Shown here in pieces: positions 27,987 to 37,583 of a DNA stretch of 64,000 nt. The DNA comes from Pseudomonas tritici. GTDB taxonomy: Bacteria; Pseudomonadota; Gammaproteobacteria; Pseudomonadales; Pseudomonadaceae. The stretch is from positions 372,001 to 436,000 of the forward strand of contig NZ_CP077084.1 in NCBI RefSeq assembly GCF_014268275.3, written 5' to 3'. Position 1 is the first letter of the stretch. Each line of letters opens with the position of its first letter. The notes beneath the pieces were generated by a model. The model saw only the letters and a program-made list of their open reading frames with translations. It was not told where the DNA came from and did no database searches. Position numbers and translations under genes: made by a program.

Positions 27987-29591
27987 GTGCGTCGGTCTGT
28001 GGTAGAGCAAAACGAAAAGGTCGGGACGTTACCCGCACTCAACCGCCTCTCTTGGGAAGGTGCCGGTTGGATCAGCCGACTCTGGTGGGTGCCGATTCTG
28101 GCGCTGGCCATGGCCCTGCGTTTTTACAACCTGACGGCGGCGGCGATCTGGGGCGACGAAGGCTCCAGCCTGTTGCTCAGCGAATACGCCGTGGCCGACC
28201 TGTGGTTCCACGCGGCGCATGATGTGCACCCGCCGCTGTATTTTTTTCTGCTGCGCGGCTGGATTGAGCTGTTCGGCGACAGCATCTGGTCGATTCGCAG
28301 CATGAGCGCCGTCCCCGGTGTGGTCGCCGTGGGCCTGGGCGTCTGGCTGACGCAGCAATTGTCCAGCCGTCGTGCGGCGGTGCTGGCGGGCATTTTGCTG
28401 GCGCTATTACCCACGGCGGTGCGCTACAGCCAGGAAGTGCGCATGTACTCGCTACTGGGCGTGTGGTTGCTGGGCGCCACGCTGGCGCTGGTGTATTGGG
28501 TGCGTCAGCCCGAGCGCACGCGTTATCTGGCGGCCTATGTCGTGTTGATGAGTGCTGGTTTCTACACCCATTACTTCACGGCGCTGTGTGTGCTGGTGCA
28601 TTGGGCCTATCTGGGTGTGCTTTGGGGTACGGCGCCGCGAGACCGGCGCCTGATCACCCGCCCGGCATGGTGGGTGGCTAACGCCGCGATTGTGCTGTTG
28701 TATCTGCCTTGGCTGCCTAACCTGTTGGACCTGGTGCAACACGTCGAACAGCTCAAGGTGGGCGGCGACATAGGCTGGGAAGAACCGGTCAGCCTGTTCT
28801 CCCTGCCTTCGATGATCTGGCAGTTCGTGCTCCAGGATGAAGGCGTTGGCTTCTGGCCGCCGTTGTTCTGGCTGTTTCCGCTGCTGCTGGTGACTGTTGT
28901 TGTGATCACCGCTTGGCGAGATCGCGAACGCTACCGACCGGCCAGCCTGCTGGCGCTGTTTTTCCTGTTGCCACTGCTGCTGGTCTACGGCGTGTCATTT
29001 GTTTCCCCGGTGTTTATCGAGCGCTACTTGACGGTATACGCCTTGGGCTTGCCGGTTCTTGTGGCGATGGCTATCGACCGCCTGCCGTCGCGGTTTTCAC
29101 TGCTGGGGGTGGCGCTGTTTGTGCTGTTTGTCGGCGTCGAACTGGTGGGGTTGAAGAACAACTTTGCCGTGGATGAACACGACCAGTTCAACGTGCCGGT
29201 GGAGTTCGTCAACCGCAACTACCAGGAAGACGACCGCATCGTCCTCAGCGACATGATGTGGTACCTCAGCTACGTGTATTACGACCAGACCGACGCCCAA
29301 TTGCAGCTCTACACCCCGCCCAAACCGGACGGCACGCCTACTCGGCCGAATGCGTATGGCTTCGGTACCTTGGTAGACCAGGACGGCGGGCGCATCTATC
29401 TCGACCGCCTGTCAGCACTGCCCGCCGAGACCCGGCGCGTGTGGTTGATCAGCAGCAACGAAGCGCCGGATGAATTCGCGCCGCTGCCCGTCGGCTGGCG
29501 CGAACTCAGTCGCCAGGATGGCGGCGGTGCCAGGGCGCGGTTGTTTGTGTTGTGCAACGTACCGTCGGCGCAACCCGAGGGCTGTCGCTAG
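27987..29591 (+). CDS. Glycosyltransferase family 39 (PMT/ArnT-like) membrane protein
   Basis: A 534-aa polytopic membrane protein with about 10-12 TM helices and a C-terminal periplasmic domain. The first periplasmic loop carries the acidic motif WGDEGSSLL (GDE in place of DE) and the HDVHPPLYFFLLRGWIELFG segment diagnostic of GT39/GT83 glycosyltransferases. These transfer a sugar from a polyprenyl-phosphate donor to a lipid, protein or glycan outside the inner membrane. GTG 27987 is supported by AGGGGA 6 nt upstream. It is divergent from the 722-aa gene. The acceptor is unknown. Confidence 0.88.
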   Translation: MRRSVVEQNEKVGTLPALNRLSWEGAGWISRLWWVPILALAMALRFYNLTAAAIWGDEGSSLLLSEYAVADLWFHAAHDVHPPLYFFLLRGWIELFGDSIWSIRSMSAVPGVVAVGLGVWLTQQLSSRRAAVLAGILLALLPTAVRYSQEVRMYSLLGVWLLGATLALVYWVRQPERTRYLAAYVVLMSAGFYTHYFTALCVLVHWAYLGVLWGTAPRDRRLITRPAWWVANAAIVLLYLPWLPNLLDLVQHVEQLKVGGDIGWEEPVSLFSLPSMIWQFVLQDEGVGFWPPLFWLFPLLLVTVVVITAWRDRERYRPASLLALFFLLPLLLVYGVSFVSPVFIERYLTVYALGLPVLVAMAIDRLPSRFSLLGVALFVLFVGVELVGLKNNFAVDEHDQFNVPVEFVNRNYQEDDRIVLSDMMWYLSYVYYDQTDAQLQLYTPPKPDGTPTRPNAYGFGTLVDQDGGRIYLDRLSALPAETRRVWLISSNEAPDEFAPLPVGWRELSRQDGGGARARLFVLCNVPSAQPEGCR

Positions 29592-29624
29592 ACTGGGTTA
29601 ATTCTTTTCTTTCAGGAGCCCGTC

Positions 29625-29870
29625 ATGGAATCGCCCGTGCATAGTTTGCCGTCATTGTTCAAACAGCTGGGTCTGGAGAATGACCCGGTGAGTATTGAGC
29701 GGTTCGTGGCGGTTCATTCGCCGCTCAACCCGGAGTTGAAATTGGCGGATGCGTTCTTTTGGACGGACAGCCAAAGGGCGTTTTTGCGCGAGGAGATTCT
29801 GGAGGATGCGGATTGGGCGGTGGTGGTGGATGAGTTGAATCTGATGTTGCGGGGTGGACGAGGGGTTTAA
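29625..29870 (+). CDS. DUF2789 family protein
   Basis: An 81-aa small soluble protein with the DUF2789 pattern: SLFKQLGLENDPVSIERFV at the N-terminus, then LADAFFWTDSQRAFLREEIL and WAVVVDELN. No biochemical function is known for the family. TTTCAGGAG 7 nt before the ATG gives a good ribosome binding site. It follows the GT39 gene by 33 nt and may be co-transcribed. Confidence 0.9.
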   Translation: MESPVHSLPSLFKQLGLENDPVSIERFVAVHSPLNPELKLADAFFWTDSQRAFLREEILEDADWAVVVDELNLMLRGGRGV

Positions 29871-29905
29871 GCCAGACAGTAAGCTTGAAGCCAGCCCGGT
29901 CTAAA

Positions 29906-29995
29906 CGTGGGAGCTGGCTTGCCTGCGATAGCGGAGTGTCAGTCGACATCTACCTCGACTCGACCACCGCCATCGCAGGCAAGCCAGCTCCCACG
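29906..29995. repeat. REP doublet (REPIN), P. fluorescens type
   Basis: Inverted arms cgtgggagctggcttgcctg and caggcaagccagctcccacg enclose a roughly 40-nt spacer. It is the same REP family as at 15924-16012 and lies in the short gap after the DUF2789 gene. Confidence 0.92.
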
Positions 29996-30090
29996 TGTGT
30001 TTTGCAGCGACTCAAATGACTCGCCCGCGCTCAAGCCCGCTTTCTCCATCCCCAGCCCCCACCACCCATCCGCTAAATTGTTTCAAAACT

Positions 30091-30137
30091 TGACGATGGT
30101 GGCTTCATCTACCATATTGATAGTTAGCAAACTAACT
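30091..30137 (+). promoter_or_regulatory. Promoter and MarR-type operator of the efflux operon
   Basis: TTGACG (30091-30096) and CATATT (30114-30119), 17 nt apart, form a plausible sigma-70 promoter. Immediately downstream is the perfect inverted repeat AGTTAG-caaa-CTAACT (30122-30137). It covers the expected transcription start, where a MarR repressor would block initiation. It lies 16 nt before the GTG at 30154. Confidence 0.68.
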
Positions 30138-30153
30138 GTATGCGAACTATCCA

Positions 30154-30591
30154 GTGCCTCAATCTCTCGAACAACTCCAGATGAACCTGAGCAGCAGCAT
30201 GGTGGTGGGCGCCCGTCACTGGCGCAAAATCTGCCAGACCACGCTGGTGAGCTACGGCATCTCCGAAGCCTGCGCCGTGCCGCTCTTGATGATCGGCCGC
30301 TTGGGCGATGGCGTGCACCAGGTCAAAGTGGCCCAGGCCTCGGGCATGGAAAGCCCGTCGCTGGTGCGCCTGCTCGACCGGCTGTGCACAGACGGCTATG
30401 TGTGCCGCACAGAAGACGTCCACGACCGTCGCGCCAAGTCCTTGAGCCTCACCGAGCGCGGCCGTGAGCTGGTGCAAGCGGTGGAGGCGCAATTGGTGCG
30501 TCTGCGTAAGGACGTACTGGCGGATATCGCCCCCAACGATCTGGAAGCCGCGCTGCGGGTATTGCGCGCCTTCGAGGCGGCGACGCTTTGA
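30154..30591 (+). CDS. MarR-family transcriptional regulator
   Basis: A 145-aa winged-helix repressor. The recognition region VKVAQASGMESPSLVRLLDRL and the wing with VHDRRAKSLSLTERG match the MarR consensus (the D-R-R-x-K-x-L signature). MarR repressors in this position typically respond to aromatic acids. The start is uncertain: GTG 30154 gives MPQSLEQL, and ATG 30181 gives a 136-aa form. Neither has a strong ribosome binding site. Its stop overlaps the TTG start of the FUSC gene, so it is the first gene of a five-gene efflux operon. Confidence 0.92.
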   Translation: MPQSLEQLQMNLSSSMVVGARHWRKICQTTLVSYGISEACAVPLLMIGRLGDGVHQVKVAQASGMESPSLVRLLDRLCTDGYVCRTEDVHDRRAKSLSLTERGRELVQAVEAQLVRLRKDVLADIAPNDLEAALRVLRAFEAATL

Positions 30592-32666
30592 ACGGATTTT
30601 TTACCGGTTTCCCGCCCGCCCGTGACTGGTTCTATGGGGTGCGTACCTTCGCGGCGTCGATGATCGCGTTATACATCGCCATGCTTATGCAAATGCCGCG
30701 TCCGTATTGGGCGATGGCCACCGTGTATATCGTGTCCAGCCCGTTTGTCGGCCCTACCAGTTCCAAGGCGTTGTACCGCGCCATCGGCACCTTCATGGGC
30801 GCGGCGGCGGCGGTGATTTTCGTGCCGATGTTCGTGCAGTCGCCTTATATGTTGGTGGTGGTGATTGCCTTGTGGACGGGCACGTTGCTGTTTCTGTCCA
30901 TGCACCTGCGCACCGCCAACAACTACGCGTTGATGCTGGCCGGCTACACCTTGCCGCTGATCGCCTTGCCGGTGGTGGATAACCCCCTGGCTGTGTGGGA
31001 TGTGGCCGAAGCGCGTACCGAAGAAATCTTCCTCGGCATCGTCGTCGCGGCGGTAGTGGGCGCGATGTTCTGGCCGCGCCGTCTCATGCCGGTGTTCGAT
31101 GGCTCGGTGACCAAGTGGTTTGCCGACGCCCAGGTTTATAGCCAGCGCTTTCTGGCCCGCAATGTTGAGCCTGAAGAAATCAGCACGCTGCGCGGCGGCA
31201 TGGTCGCCACCTTCAACACCCTCGAACTGATGATCGGCCAGTTGCCCCACGAAGGCGCAAGGCCACAGACGGTGCGTAATACCAAAGAGCTGCGCGGGCG
31301 CATGATTCACCTGCTGCCAGTGGTGGATGCACTCGACGATGCGCTGTATGCCATCGAGCATCGCGCGCCGGAGTTCCTGGATAAAATCACGCCATTGCTG
31401 GAAGCGACCCGCCAATGGCTGGAAAACACCCAGGACAGCGCGCCGATGGACAGCTGGCGCGCCCTGCGTGACCAGGTCGACGCCCTGCAACCCCACGGCG
31501 AAGCGCTGGACGACCGCCACACGCTGCTGTTCTCCAACGCCCTTTACCGTTTGGGCGAATGGATCGACCTGTGGCAAGACTGCCGTAGCCTGCAAGCCGC
31601 TATCCAATGTGAAAGCCAGGACAGTTGGCGCGCCGTCTACCGCCACTGGCGCCTGGGACGCCTCACGCCCTTCCTCGACCGTGGCCTGATGTTCTACTCG
31701 GCGTTCTCCACCGTCAGCGCGATCATCGTTGCTTCGGTGCTGTGGATTTTGCTGGGTTGGACCGACGGCGGCAGCGCAGTGATCCTGGCTGCTGTCGCCT
31801 GCAGCTTCTTTGCAACGATGGATGACCCCGCACCGCAGATCTACCGGTTCTTTTTCTGGACCGCCATGTCGGTGTTGTTCGCCAGCCTCTATCTGTTTTT
31901 GGTGCTGCCCAACCTGCATGACTTCCCGATGCTGGTGCTGGCGTTTGCCGTGCCGTTTATCTGCATCGGCACGCTCACCGTGCAGCCGCGATTTTACCTG
32001 GGCATGCTGCTGACGCTGGTGAATACCTCGTCGTTTATCAGCATCCAGGGCGCCTATGACGCGGACTTCCTCAACTTCGCCAACGTCAACCTGGCTGGGC
32101 CGGTGGGCTTGCTGTTTGCCTTCGTGTGGACACTGATTGCACGGCCGTTCGGTGCTGAACTGGCGGCCAAGCGCCTGACGCGTTTCAGTTGGCGCGACAT
32201 CGTCACGCTCACCGAGCCCGCGACCCTGGCCGAGCACCGGCACATGGCCGTGCAAATGCTCGACCGCCTGATGCAACACCTGCCGCGCCTGGCCCTGATC
32301 AACCAGGACACCGGCACCGCCTTGCGCGATTTGCGCGTGGCGCTGAACCTGCTCGACCTGCTGGCTTACTCACCGCGCATCCTCGGTGTGCCACGGGTGC
32401 TGCTCAATCAGGTGGTGGAAGGCGTGGGCGCTTACTTCAAGGCGTGCCTCAAGGCCGGTGAACGCTTGCCGGCGCCCAGCGGTCTGCTGATGACGCTGGA
32501 CCGCACGCGTCGCGCCCTCAACGGCCAGGGTTTGCAAGACGAAGATGACACCCGCCTGCATCTGCTGCACGCGCTGGCTGGTTTGCGCCTGTCACTGCTG
32601 CCGGGCGTGGAATTCATTGGCGGCGCCGAGGTGCAAGCGCCGCTACCCGATGGAGCGCCTTTATGA
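30588..32666 (+). CDS. FUSC-family inner-membrane efflux protein (AaeB-like, fusaric acid resistance type)
   Basis: A 692-aa protein with two bundles of about five to six TM helices (residues about 20-165 and 370-520), each followed by a large cytoplasmic region. This is the AaeB/FUSC architecture. It is the membrane component of an aromatic carboxylic acid or fusaric-acid-type efflux pump. Translation starts at TTG 30588, overlapping the marR stop (TTGA), and its own stop overlaps the DUF1656 start (ATGA). Confidence 0.93.
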   Translation: MNGFFTGFPPARDWFYGVRTFAASMIALYIAMLMQMPRPYWAMATVYIVSSPFVGPTSSKALYRAIGTFMGAAAAVIFVPMFVQSPYMLVVVIALWTGTLLFLSMHLRTANNYALMLAGYTLPLIALPVVDNPLAVWDVAEARTEEIFLGIVVAAVVGAMFWPRRLMPVFDGSVTKWFADAQVYSQRFLARNVEPEEISTLRGGMVATFNTLELMIGQLPHEGARPQTVRNTKELRGRMIHLLPVVDALDDALYAIEHRAPEFLDKITPLLEATRQWLENTQDSAPMDSWRALRDQVDALQPHGEALDDRHTLLFSNALYRLGEWIDLWQDCRSLQAAIQCESQDSWRAVYRHWRLGRLTPFLDRGLMFYSAFSTVSAIIVASVLWILLGWTDGGSAVILAAVACSFFATMDDPAPQIYRFFFWTAMSVLFASLYLFLVLPNLHDFPMLVLAFAVPFICIGTLTVQPRFYLGMLLTLVNTSSFISIQGAYDADFLNFANVNLAGPVGLLFAFVWTLIARPFGAELAAKRLTRFSWRDIVTLTEPATLAEHRHMAVQMLDRLMQHLPRLALINQDTGTALRDLRVALNLLDLLAYSPRILGVPRVLLNQVVEGVGAYFKACLKAGERLPAPSGLLMTLDRTRRALNGQGLQDEDDTRLHLLHALAGLRLSLLPGVEFIGGAEVQAPLPDGAPL

Positions 32667-32872
32667 TCGGTGATCTGGATATCAGCGGGGTGTTCCTGCC
32701 CACGTTGCTGGTGCTGATGGGCATTACTTATGTGTTGTTTCTGGTGGTGCACGGGTTGTTGACCCGCGTCCACTTCTATCGCCTGGTCTGGCACCGGGCA
32801 TTGTTCAACGTGGGACTCTACGCGCTGTTGCTGGGCGCGGTGGACTCACTCAGTCGATACCTGATGACATGA
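32663..32872 (+). CDS. DUF1656 small membrane protein (AaeX-like)
   Basis: A 69-aa protein with two TM helices (VFLPTLLVLMGITYVLFLVV and LFNVGLYALLLGAV) separated by LLTRVHFYRLVWH, the DUF1656 signature. AaeX proteins accompany AaeA/AaeB pumps, but their role is not defined. Both ends overlap neighbours by 4 bp. Confidence 0.93.
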   Translation: MIGDLDISGVFLPTLLVLMGITYVLFLVVHGLLTRVHFYRLVWHRALFNVGLYALLLGAVDSLSRYLMT

Positions 32873-33759
32873 AAAAACCTTTTTTGACCATCGGCCGTGT
32901 CGTCCTGACGCTGTTGATCGTGACGTTTGCGGTCGTCGTTGTGTGGCGCATGGTTATGTACTACATGTTTGCCCCCTGGACCCGTGACGGCCACATCCGT
33001 GCCGACATTGTGCAGATCGCCCCGGACGTGTCCGGGCTGATCCAGCGCGTCGACGTGCGCGATAACCAGTTGGTAACCAAGGGCCAGGTGCTGTTCGCCG
33101 TCGATCAGGACCGTTTTAAGCTGGCCCTGCGCCAAGCCCAGGCCGCCGTGGCCGACCGCCAGGAAACCTTGGCCCAGGCCCAGCGCGAGTACAAGCGTAA
33201 CCGTGGCCTCGGCAACCTGGTGCCCAGCGAGCAACTGGAAGAAAGCCAATCGCGCGTGGCCCGGGCCCAGTCTGCCCTGGCTGAAGCCCAGGTGACGGTG
33301 GACTCTGCCCAGCTCAACCTCGACCGCTCGGTGATCCGCAGCCCCGTGGACGGTTACGTCAACGACCGTGCGCCGCGTACCCAGGAGTTCGTCACCGCCG
33401 GGCGCCCGGTGCTGTCGGTGGTGGACAGCAATTCCTTCCATATCGATGGCTACTTCGAAGAAACCAAGCTCGACGGCATCCACGTCGGCATGAGCGTGGA
33501 TATCCGCGTGATTGGCGACAACGCTCGTCTGCGTGGCCATGTGCAAAGCATCGTCGCCGGTATCGAAGACCGCGACCGCAGCAGCGGCTCCAACCTGTTG
33601 CCCAACGTCAACCCGGCGTTCAGTTGGGTGCGCCTGGCCCAGCGGATCCCGGTGCGCATTGCGTTTGACGATGTGCCAGCGGACTTCCGCATGATCGCCG
33701 GGCGTACGGCGACTGTCTCGATCATCGGCGATAAGGTTAAAGACGGAGACAAACCATGA
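32869..33759 (+). CDS. HlyD-family membrane fusion protein (AaeA-like)
   Basis: A 296-aa periplasmic adaptor with one N-terminal TM (LTLLIVTFAVVVVWRMVMYY), the FAPWTRDGHIRADIV segment typical of AaeA, a lipoyl half-motif, a short coiled-coil hairpin (residues about 85-145) and LDRSVIRSPVDGYVND. It joins the FUSC pump to the OMF encoded next. ATGA overlaps on both sides indicate strict co-translation. Confidence 0.93.
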   Translation: MKKPFLTIGRVVLTLLIVTFAVVVVWRMVMYYMFAPWTRDGHIRADIVQIAPDVSGLIQRVDVRDNQLVTKGQVLFAVDQDRFKLALRQAQAAVADRQETLAQAQREYKRNRGLGNLVPSEQLEESQSRVARAQSALAEAQVTVDSAQLNLDRSVIRSPVDGYVNDRAPRTQEFVTAGRPVLSVVDSNSFHIDGYFEETKLDGIHVGMSVDIRVIGDNARLRGHVQSIVAGIEDRDRSSGSNLLPNVNPAFSWVRLAQRIPVRIAFDDVPADFRMIAGRTATVSIIGDKVKDGDKP

Positions 33760-35198
33760 AGCAGCTGTTGGCGACCGCCGCGCTGGGTTTGCTGCTGTCG
33801 GCCTGCCAAGTGGTGGGCCCGGATTACACACTGCCGGATAAAGCCGCCGTCAACCGTGGCGATCTGCAAGGGCAAATTGTTGGGGAGGGTAACAACGTGG
33901 TGTCGGTGCCGGTGCCGGCCGACTGGTGGAAACTGTACAAAGACCCGCGCCTGGATGAGCTGGTGCGCCAAGCGATGGCGTCGAACACCGACTTGCGCGT
34001 GGCGGCTGCGAACTTGCAGCGTGCGCGCTTTCAGACCCAGCAAGCGGAGTCCGCAGGCGGCTGGAGCTTCGGCGCGAAGGCTGAAGCCCAGCGTCTGCAA
34101 GAGTCTGGCGAAGCGTTTTTACTGACGGAAAAAGTCCCGGTGGGCAATATTGGCAGCGTGGGTATCACCACGTCCTACCAGTTCGATCTGTTCGGTACGC
34201 TGCAACGCGGCATCGAAAGCGCCCAGGCCAGTGCCGACGCGGCCCAGGCGGCTGCTGATATTGCGCGCATCACCCTGGTAGCCGATGTCGTGCGCTCCTA
34301 TACCCAGGTCTGTGCCGCGAACGAAGAGCTGGCAATTGCCAATGAGTCCCTCGACCTGCAGGCCCAGAGCACTAAGCTCACCCAGCGTCTGCGTGACGCC
34401 GGGCGTGGCGATGAAACCCAGGTGACGCGCTCGCAAACCCAATACAAATCCTTGCGCGCCGACATGCCGCGCTACCAAGCATTGCGCCAGGCCGGGCTGT
34501 TCCGCCTGTCGATGCTGTTGGCCAAGCCGGTGGACCAACTGCCGGCGGGCACTGGCACCTGCGCCGAGCTGCCGCACATCGCCCAACTGCTGCCGGTGGG
34601 CGATGGCGCGGCGTTGCTCAAGCGCCGTCCCGATGTGCGTCAGGCCGAACGTCAACTGGCCGCCGCCACCGCGAGGATCGGCGTGGCGACTGGCGCGCTT
34701 TACCCGGATATCAGCATTGGCGCCACCGTGGGCACCGTTGGCCTGCTCGAAAACCTTGGCCAGCCTGCGACCAACCGTTGGGGCTTTGGCCCAATGATCA
34801 GTTGGACAGTGCCGACCAACGGCGCCCGCGCGCGCGTTCACGAAGCCGAAGCCGCCACCCAGGGCGCTCTGGCGCACTTTGACGGCGTGGTGCTCAATGC
34901 CATCCGCGAAACCCAGACCGGCCTGGCGCAGTACACTGCGCAACTGCAACGCCGCGATGCATTGGCCGAAGCCGGCGAATCGGCCAAGGAAGCAGCAGGG
35001 CAGACCCACCGCTTCTTCCAGGCCGGCCGCGCGTCGTTCCTGGCCGACCTGCAAGCCACCCGCACCTACACCGATGTGCGCGCGCAACTGGCGGCGGCCA
35101 ACACCCAGGTTGCCATGAGCCAGATCGATCTGTTCCTGGCCCTGGGCGGCGGTTGGGAAAGCGGACGAACGCACGCGTCACAACCCGGCAAACCCTGA
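33756..35198 (+). CDS. Outer-membrane efflux lipoprotein, NodT/OprM family
   Basis: A 480-aa TolC-like outer-membrane factor with a lipobox (LLSAC, Cys17), CQVVGPDYTLP opening, TSYQFDLFGTLQRGIE and LKRRPDVRQAERQLAAATA signatures. It completes the MarR-controlled FUSC/DUF1656/HlyD operon. Its presence gives the pump its own outer-membrane exit, unlike E. coli aaeXAB, which relies on TolC. Confidence 0.93.
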   Translation: MKQLLATAALGLLLSACQVVGPDYTLPDKAAVNRGDLQGQIVGEGNNVVSVPVPADWWKLYKDPRLDELVRQAMASNTDLRVAAANLQRARFQTQQAESAGGWSFGAKAEAQRLQESGEAFLLTEKVPVGNIGSVGITTSYQFDLFGTLQRGIESAQASADAAQAAADIARITLVADVVRSYTQVCAANEELAIANESLDLQAQSTKLTQRLRDAGRGDETQVTRSQTQYKSLRADMPRYQALRQAGLFRLSMLLAKPVDQLPAGTGTCAELPHIAQLLPVGDGAALLKRRPDVRQAERQLAAATARIGVATGALYPDISIGATVGTVGLLENLGQPATNRWGFGPMISWTVPTNGARARVHEAEAATQGALAHFDGVVLNAIRETQTGLAQYTAQLQRRDALAEAGESAKEAAGQTHRFFQAGRASFLADLQATRTYTDVRAQLAAANTQVAMSQIDLFLALGGGWESGRTHASQPGKP

Positions 35199-35279
35199 GC
35201 GAATAGCTATGCTTTGACAGGCGGACCGCCGTGACGATCCGCTTGTCACTGCTCGCGTTTGCTCATGGGGATTCCAATA

Positions 35280-35912
35280 ATGAAAAACCCTTATGCTCCC
35301 GCTTTCTGGTGCGTGTGTTTCGCACTGGTGTTGTTATCGGCGACCTATTTCTACGGCGTGATGCTCGCCCATCAGCTCGACAAGGCGATGGTGTTTCTCG
35401 ACAGTGCCTGCCTGGTGATCGGCACCCTGTCCATCGGCGTCGTGGCGTGGGCCTCTTACCAGAATCAACGGGTGAAGAAAAAACTCCTCGAACAAGGCAA
35501 GACCCGCGTGGCGATCTGGGACACCAAGGTCGCCCTGCGCCGGGTCGAGACCGTGTTCGACCGCTATTTCTGGGGCAGCTATTGGCAGCCGGGGCGGACC
35601 TTCCAGGAAGTCATGGGTGACCTCACCGGCACGCCCCTGGAGAAAAGCCTCGAAGTCCTGAAAAAACAGTGCGTGGCACTTGATCAGCAGGTCGCTGACG
35701 GTAGGCACTGGCTGAACAACGCGCGGGAACTGTCCGACGTCGCCACGCAAATGGCCCGCGAGCGCTACCAGCTGGACTTCTGCGACCCCAAGTCGGACAC
35801 CCCCGGCAATGCGGTCATACACCGCGAGTTTGAGGTGCTGGTGTACACCTGGACGGCACGCCTGAAGAGTTTCGACCACCAGTTGGATGAAATAGAACTG
35901 GAGTATTCGTGA
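35280..35912 (+). CDS. Hypothetical membrane-anchored protein
   Basis: A 210-aa protein with two N-terminal TM helices (FWCVCFALVLLSATYFYGVM and LDSACLVIGTLSIGVVAW) and a soluble alpha-helical C-terminal region rich in charged residues (VKKKLLEQGKTRV, DHQLDEIELEYS). I do not recognise a domain. GGGGA 9 nt before ATG 35280 supports the start. It stands alone between the efflux operon and the YdgA-like gene. Confidence 0.75.
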   Translation: MKNPYAPAFWCVCFALVLLSATYFYGVMLAHQLDKAMVFLDSACLVIGTLSIGVVAWASYQNQRVKKKLLEQGKTRVAIWDTKVALRRVETVFDRYFWGSYWQPGRTFQEVMGDLTGTPLEKSLEVLKKQCVALDQQVADGRHWLNNARELSDVATQMARERYQLDFCDPKSDTPGNAVIHREFEVLVYTWTARLKSFDHQLDEIELEYS

Positions 35913-36059
35913 ACTAGTGCTGAACTGATCCCTCTGAAAGGCTGGGCCGTTTGTGGCCGCCAGTGCTAATCTTCCCCCGTTTTCGGCGGGCTTGAGCCAA
36001 TCCCCTTCGGGGTTCAAGGAAGACAGCCCACTTCTCACAGGATTTGATCAGGTCACTTC

Positions 36060-37556
36060 ATGAATAAGCCAGCCGTTGTTCTTTTGGGTTTCGTTGTCGC
36101 CGTTGGCGTCGTCAGTGCAGGCGGTGCCTGGTACACCGGTAAGCAGCTGGAGCCCGTGCTGCAAACGGCGGTGCAGGACGCCAACAAGGAACTGCAACGT
36201 TCCATGGCCGGCGTCGACGGCACTGTTGCCCTGGAGCTGGTGTCCTTGGACCGTGGCCTGTTCAGCAGCACCGCGCACTATCGCCTCAAGGGCCAGGGCT
36301 CGTTCTTCGGCGAGCAGAACCCGAACCCCGAGCTGCTGATTGTCGACCATATCGAACACGGCCCGCTGCCGTTCTCGCGCCTGGTATCGCTGAAATGGCT
36401 GCCGGTCATGGCGACCAGTCACTACGCGCTGGAAAAGAACGCCACCACTGAGAAATGGTTCGCCGCCGCCAAAGACGTGTCACCGCTCAAAGGCGTGGCC
36501 AATATCGGCTACAGCCGTTCGGTGAGCGGTAATCTGGAACTGCTGCCGCTGGAGTTCAAGGACGAGACGGCTTCGGTGAATTTCTCTGGCCTCAACCTGG
36601 ATTTCGACAGCACCGCCGAGGGCAAGAAGGTCAAGGTCGACGGCTACATGAACAGCCTCAAACTGGCTGTGGTCGATGCCAATGGCGCACCCTTCGACGC
36701 TGAATTCGCCGGCCTGACCGTGGCCAGCAACCTGGAGAAATCCACCTTCGGCTTCTACACCGGGCAGAACACGATAGAGCTGACCGACACCAAGCTCACC
36801 TTCGGCCCACAGAAAGCCGTGATGACCCTCAAGGGCTTCGAGCAGAAAGACACCAGCGAAGTCAAAGACAACAACATGTCTGGCCGCGTCGACTACAAGA
36901 TCGACGAGATCGGCTATCAGGGCAAACCCGTGGGCTCTGCCGCCATGGCCCTGAGCGTGAAGAACATCGATGTGCCCTCTGGCCTGCTGCTGACCAAGCT
37001 GTATCAGGACAAGATGCAGCCGGTGCAAGCTGCTGCCGCCGCCGGCCAACCGGTGCCGGAGCTGCAACTGACTGAAGCCGAGCAGGCCCTGGCTGAAGCC
37101 AACGTCGGCCAGTTGCTGGCCGCCAAGCCACACGTGGCGCTGGAAAACCTGTCGCTGAAAACCACCCACGGTGAAAGCAAGTTCAACCTGGTGCTGGACC
37201 TGGCCAAGCCGACCTCCATGGAATTGCCGCCGGTTGAGTTGGGCAAGCAAATGGTCGCGCTGCTGGACGCCAACCTGACCCTGTCCAAGCCAATGATCGC
37301 CGACGTTGCCGCCCTGCAAGCGCAGGTTGGCGGTGTGACCGATCCTAAAGCCATCGAGCAGCAATCCCAGATGGCCAGCGAAATGGTCAGCGGCATGGCC
37401 GTTGGCACACAACTGGCGACCCTGGTGGGCAGCGACGTGGTTTCCAAGCTGCATTACGCTAACAATGAAGTGACCTTCAACGGCCAGAAAATGACGGTCG
37501 AGCAGTTCATTGGTTTCGTTATGTCAAAAGTCGGTGCGGTCGGCGGCGCACAGTAA
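36060..37556 (+). CDS. YdgA-family protein (DUF945)
   Basis: A 498-aa protein with a single N-terminal TM or uncleaved signal (VVLLGFVVAVGVVSAGGAWY) followed by YTGKQLEPVLQ, the hallmark of the DUF945/YdgA family. The body is beta-rich repeats typical of AsmA-like envelope proteins. The function is unknown; family members are periplasmic and anchored to the inner membrane. It is monocistronic, followed by a REP element. Confidence 0.9.
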   Translation: MNKPAVVLLGFVVAVGVVSAGGAWYTGKQLEPVLQTAVQDANKELQRSMAGVDGTVALELVSLDRGLFSSTAHYRLKGQGSFFGEQNPNPELLIVDHIEHGPLPFSRLVSLKWLPVMATSHYALEKNATTEKWFAAAKDVSPLKGVANIGYSRSVSGNLELLPLEFKDETASVNFSGLNLDFDSTAEGKKVKVDGYMNSLKLAVVDANGAPFDAEFAGLTVASNLEKSTFGFYTGQNTIELTDTKLTFGPQKAVMTLKGFEQKDTSEVKDNNMSGRVDYKIDEIGYQGKPVGSAAMALSVKNIDVPSGLLLTKLYQDKMQPVQAAAAAGQPVPELQLTEAEQALAEANVGQLLAAKPHVALENLSLKTTHGESKFNLVLDLAKPTSMELPPVELGKQMVALLDANLTLSKPMIADVAALQAQVGGVTDPKAIEQQSQMASEMVSGMAVGTQLATLVGSDVVSKLHYANNEVTFNGQKMTVEQFIGFVMSKVGAVGGAQ

Positions 37557-37583
37557 AAACTGGGTCATCGCCCAGAAATAAAT

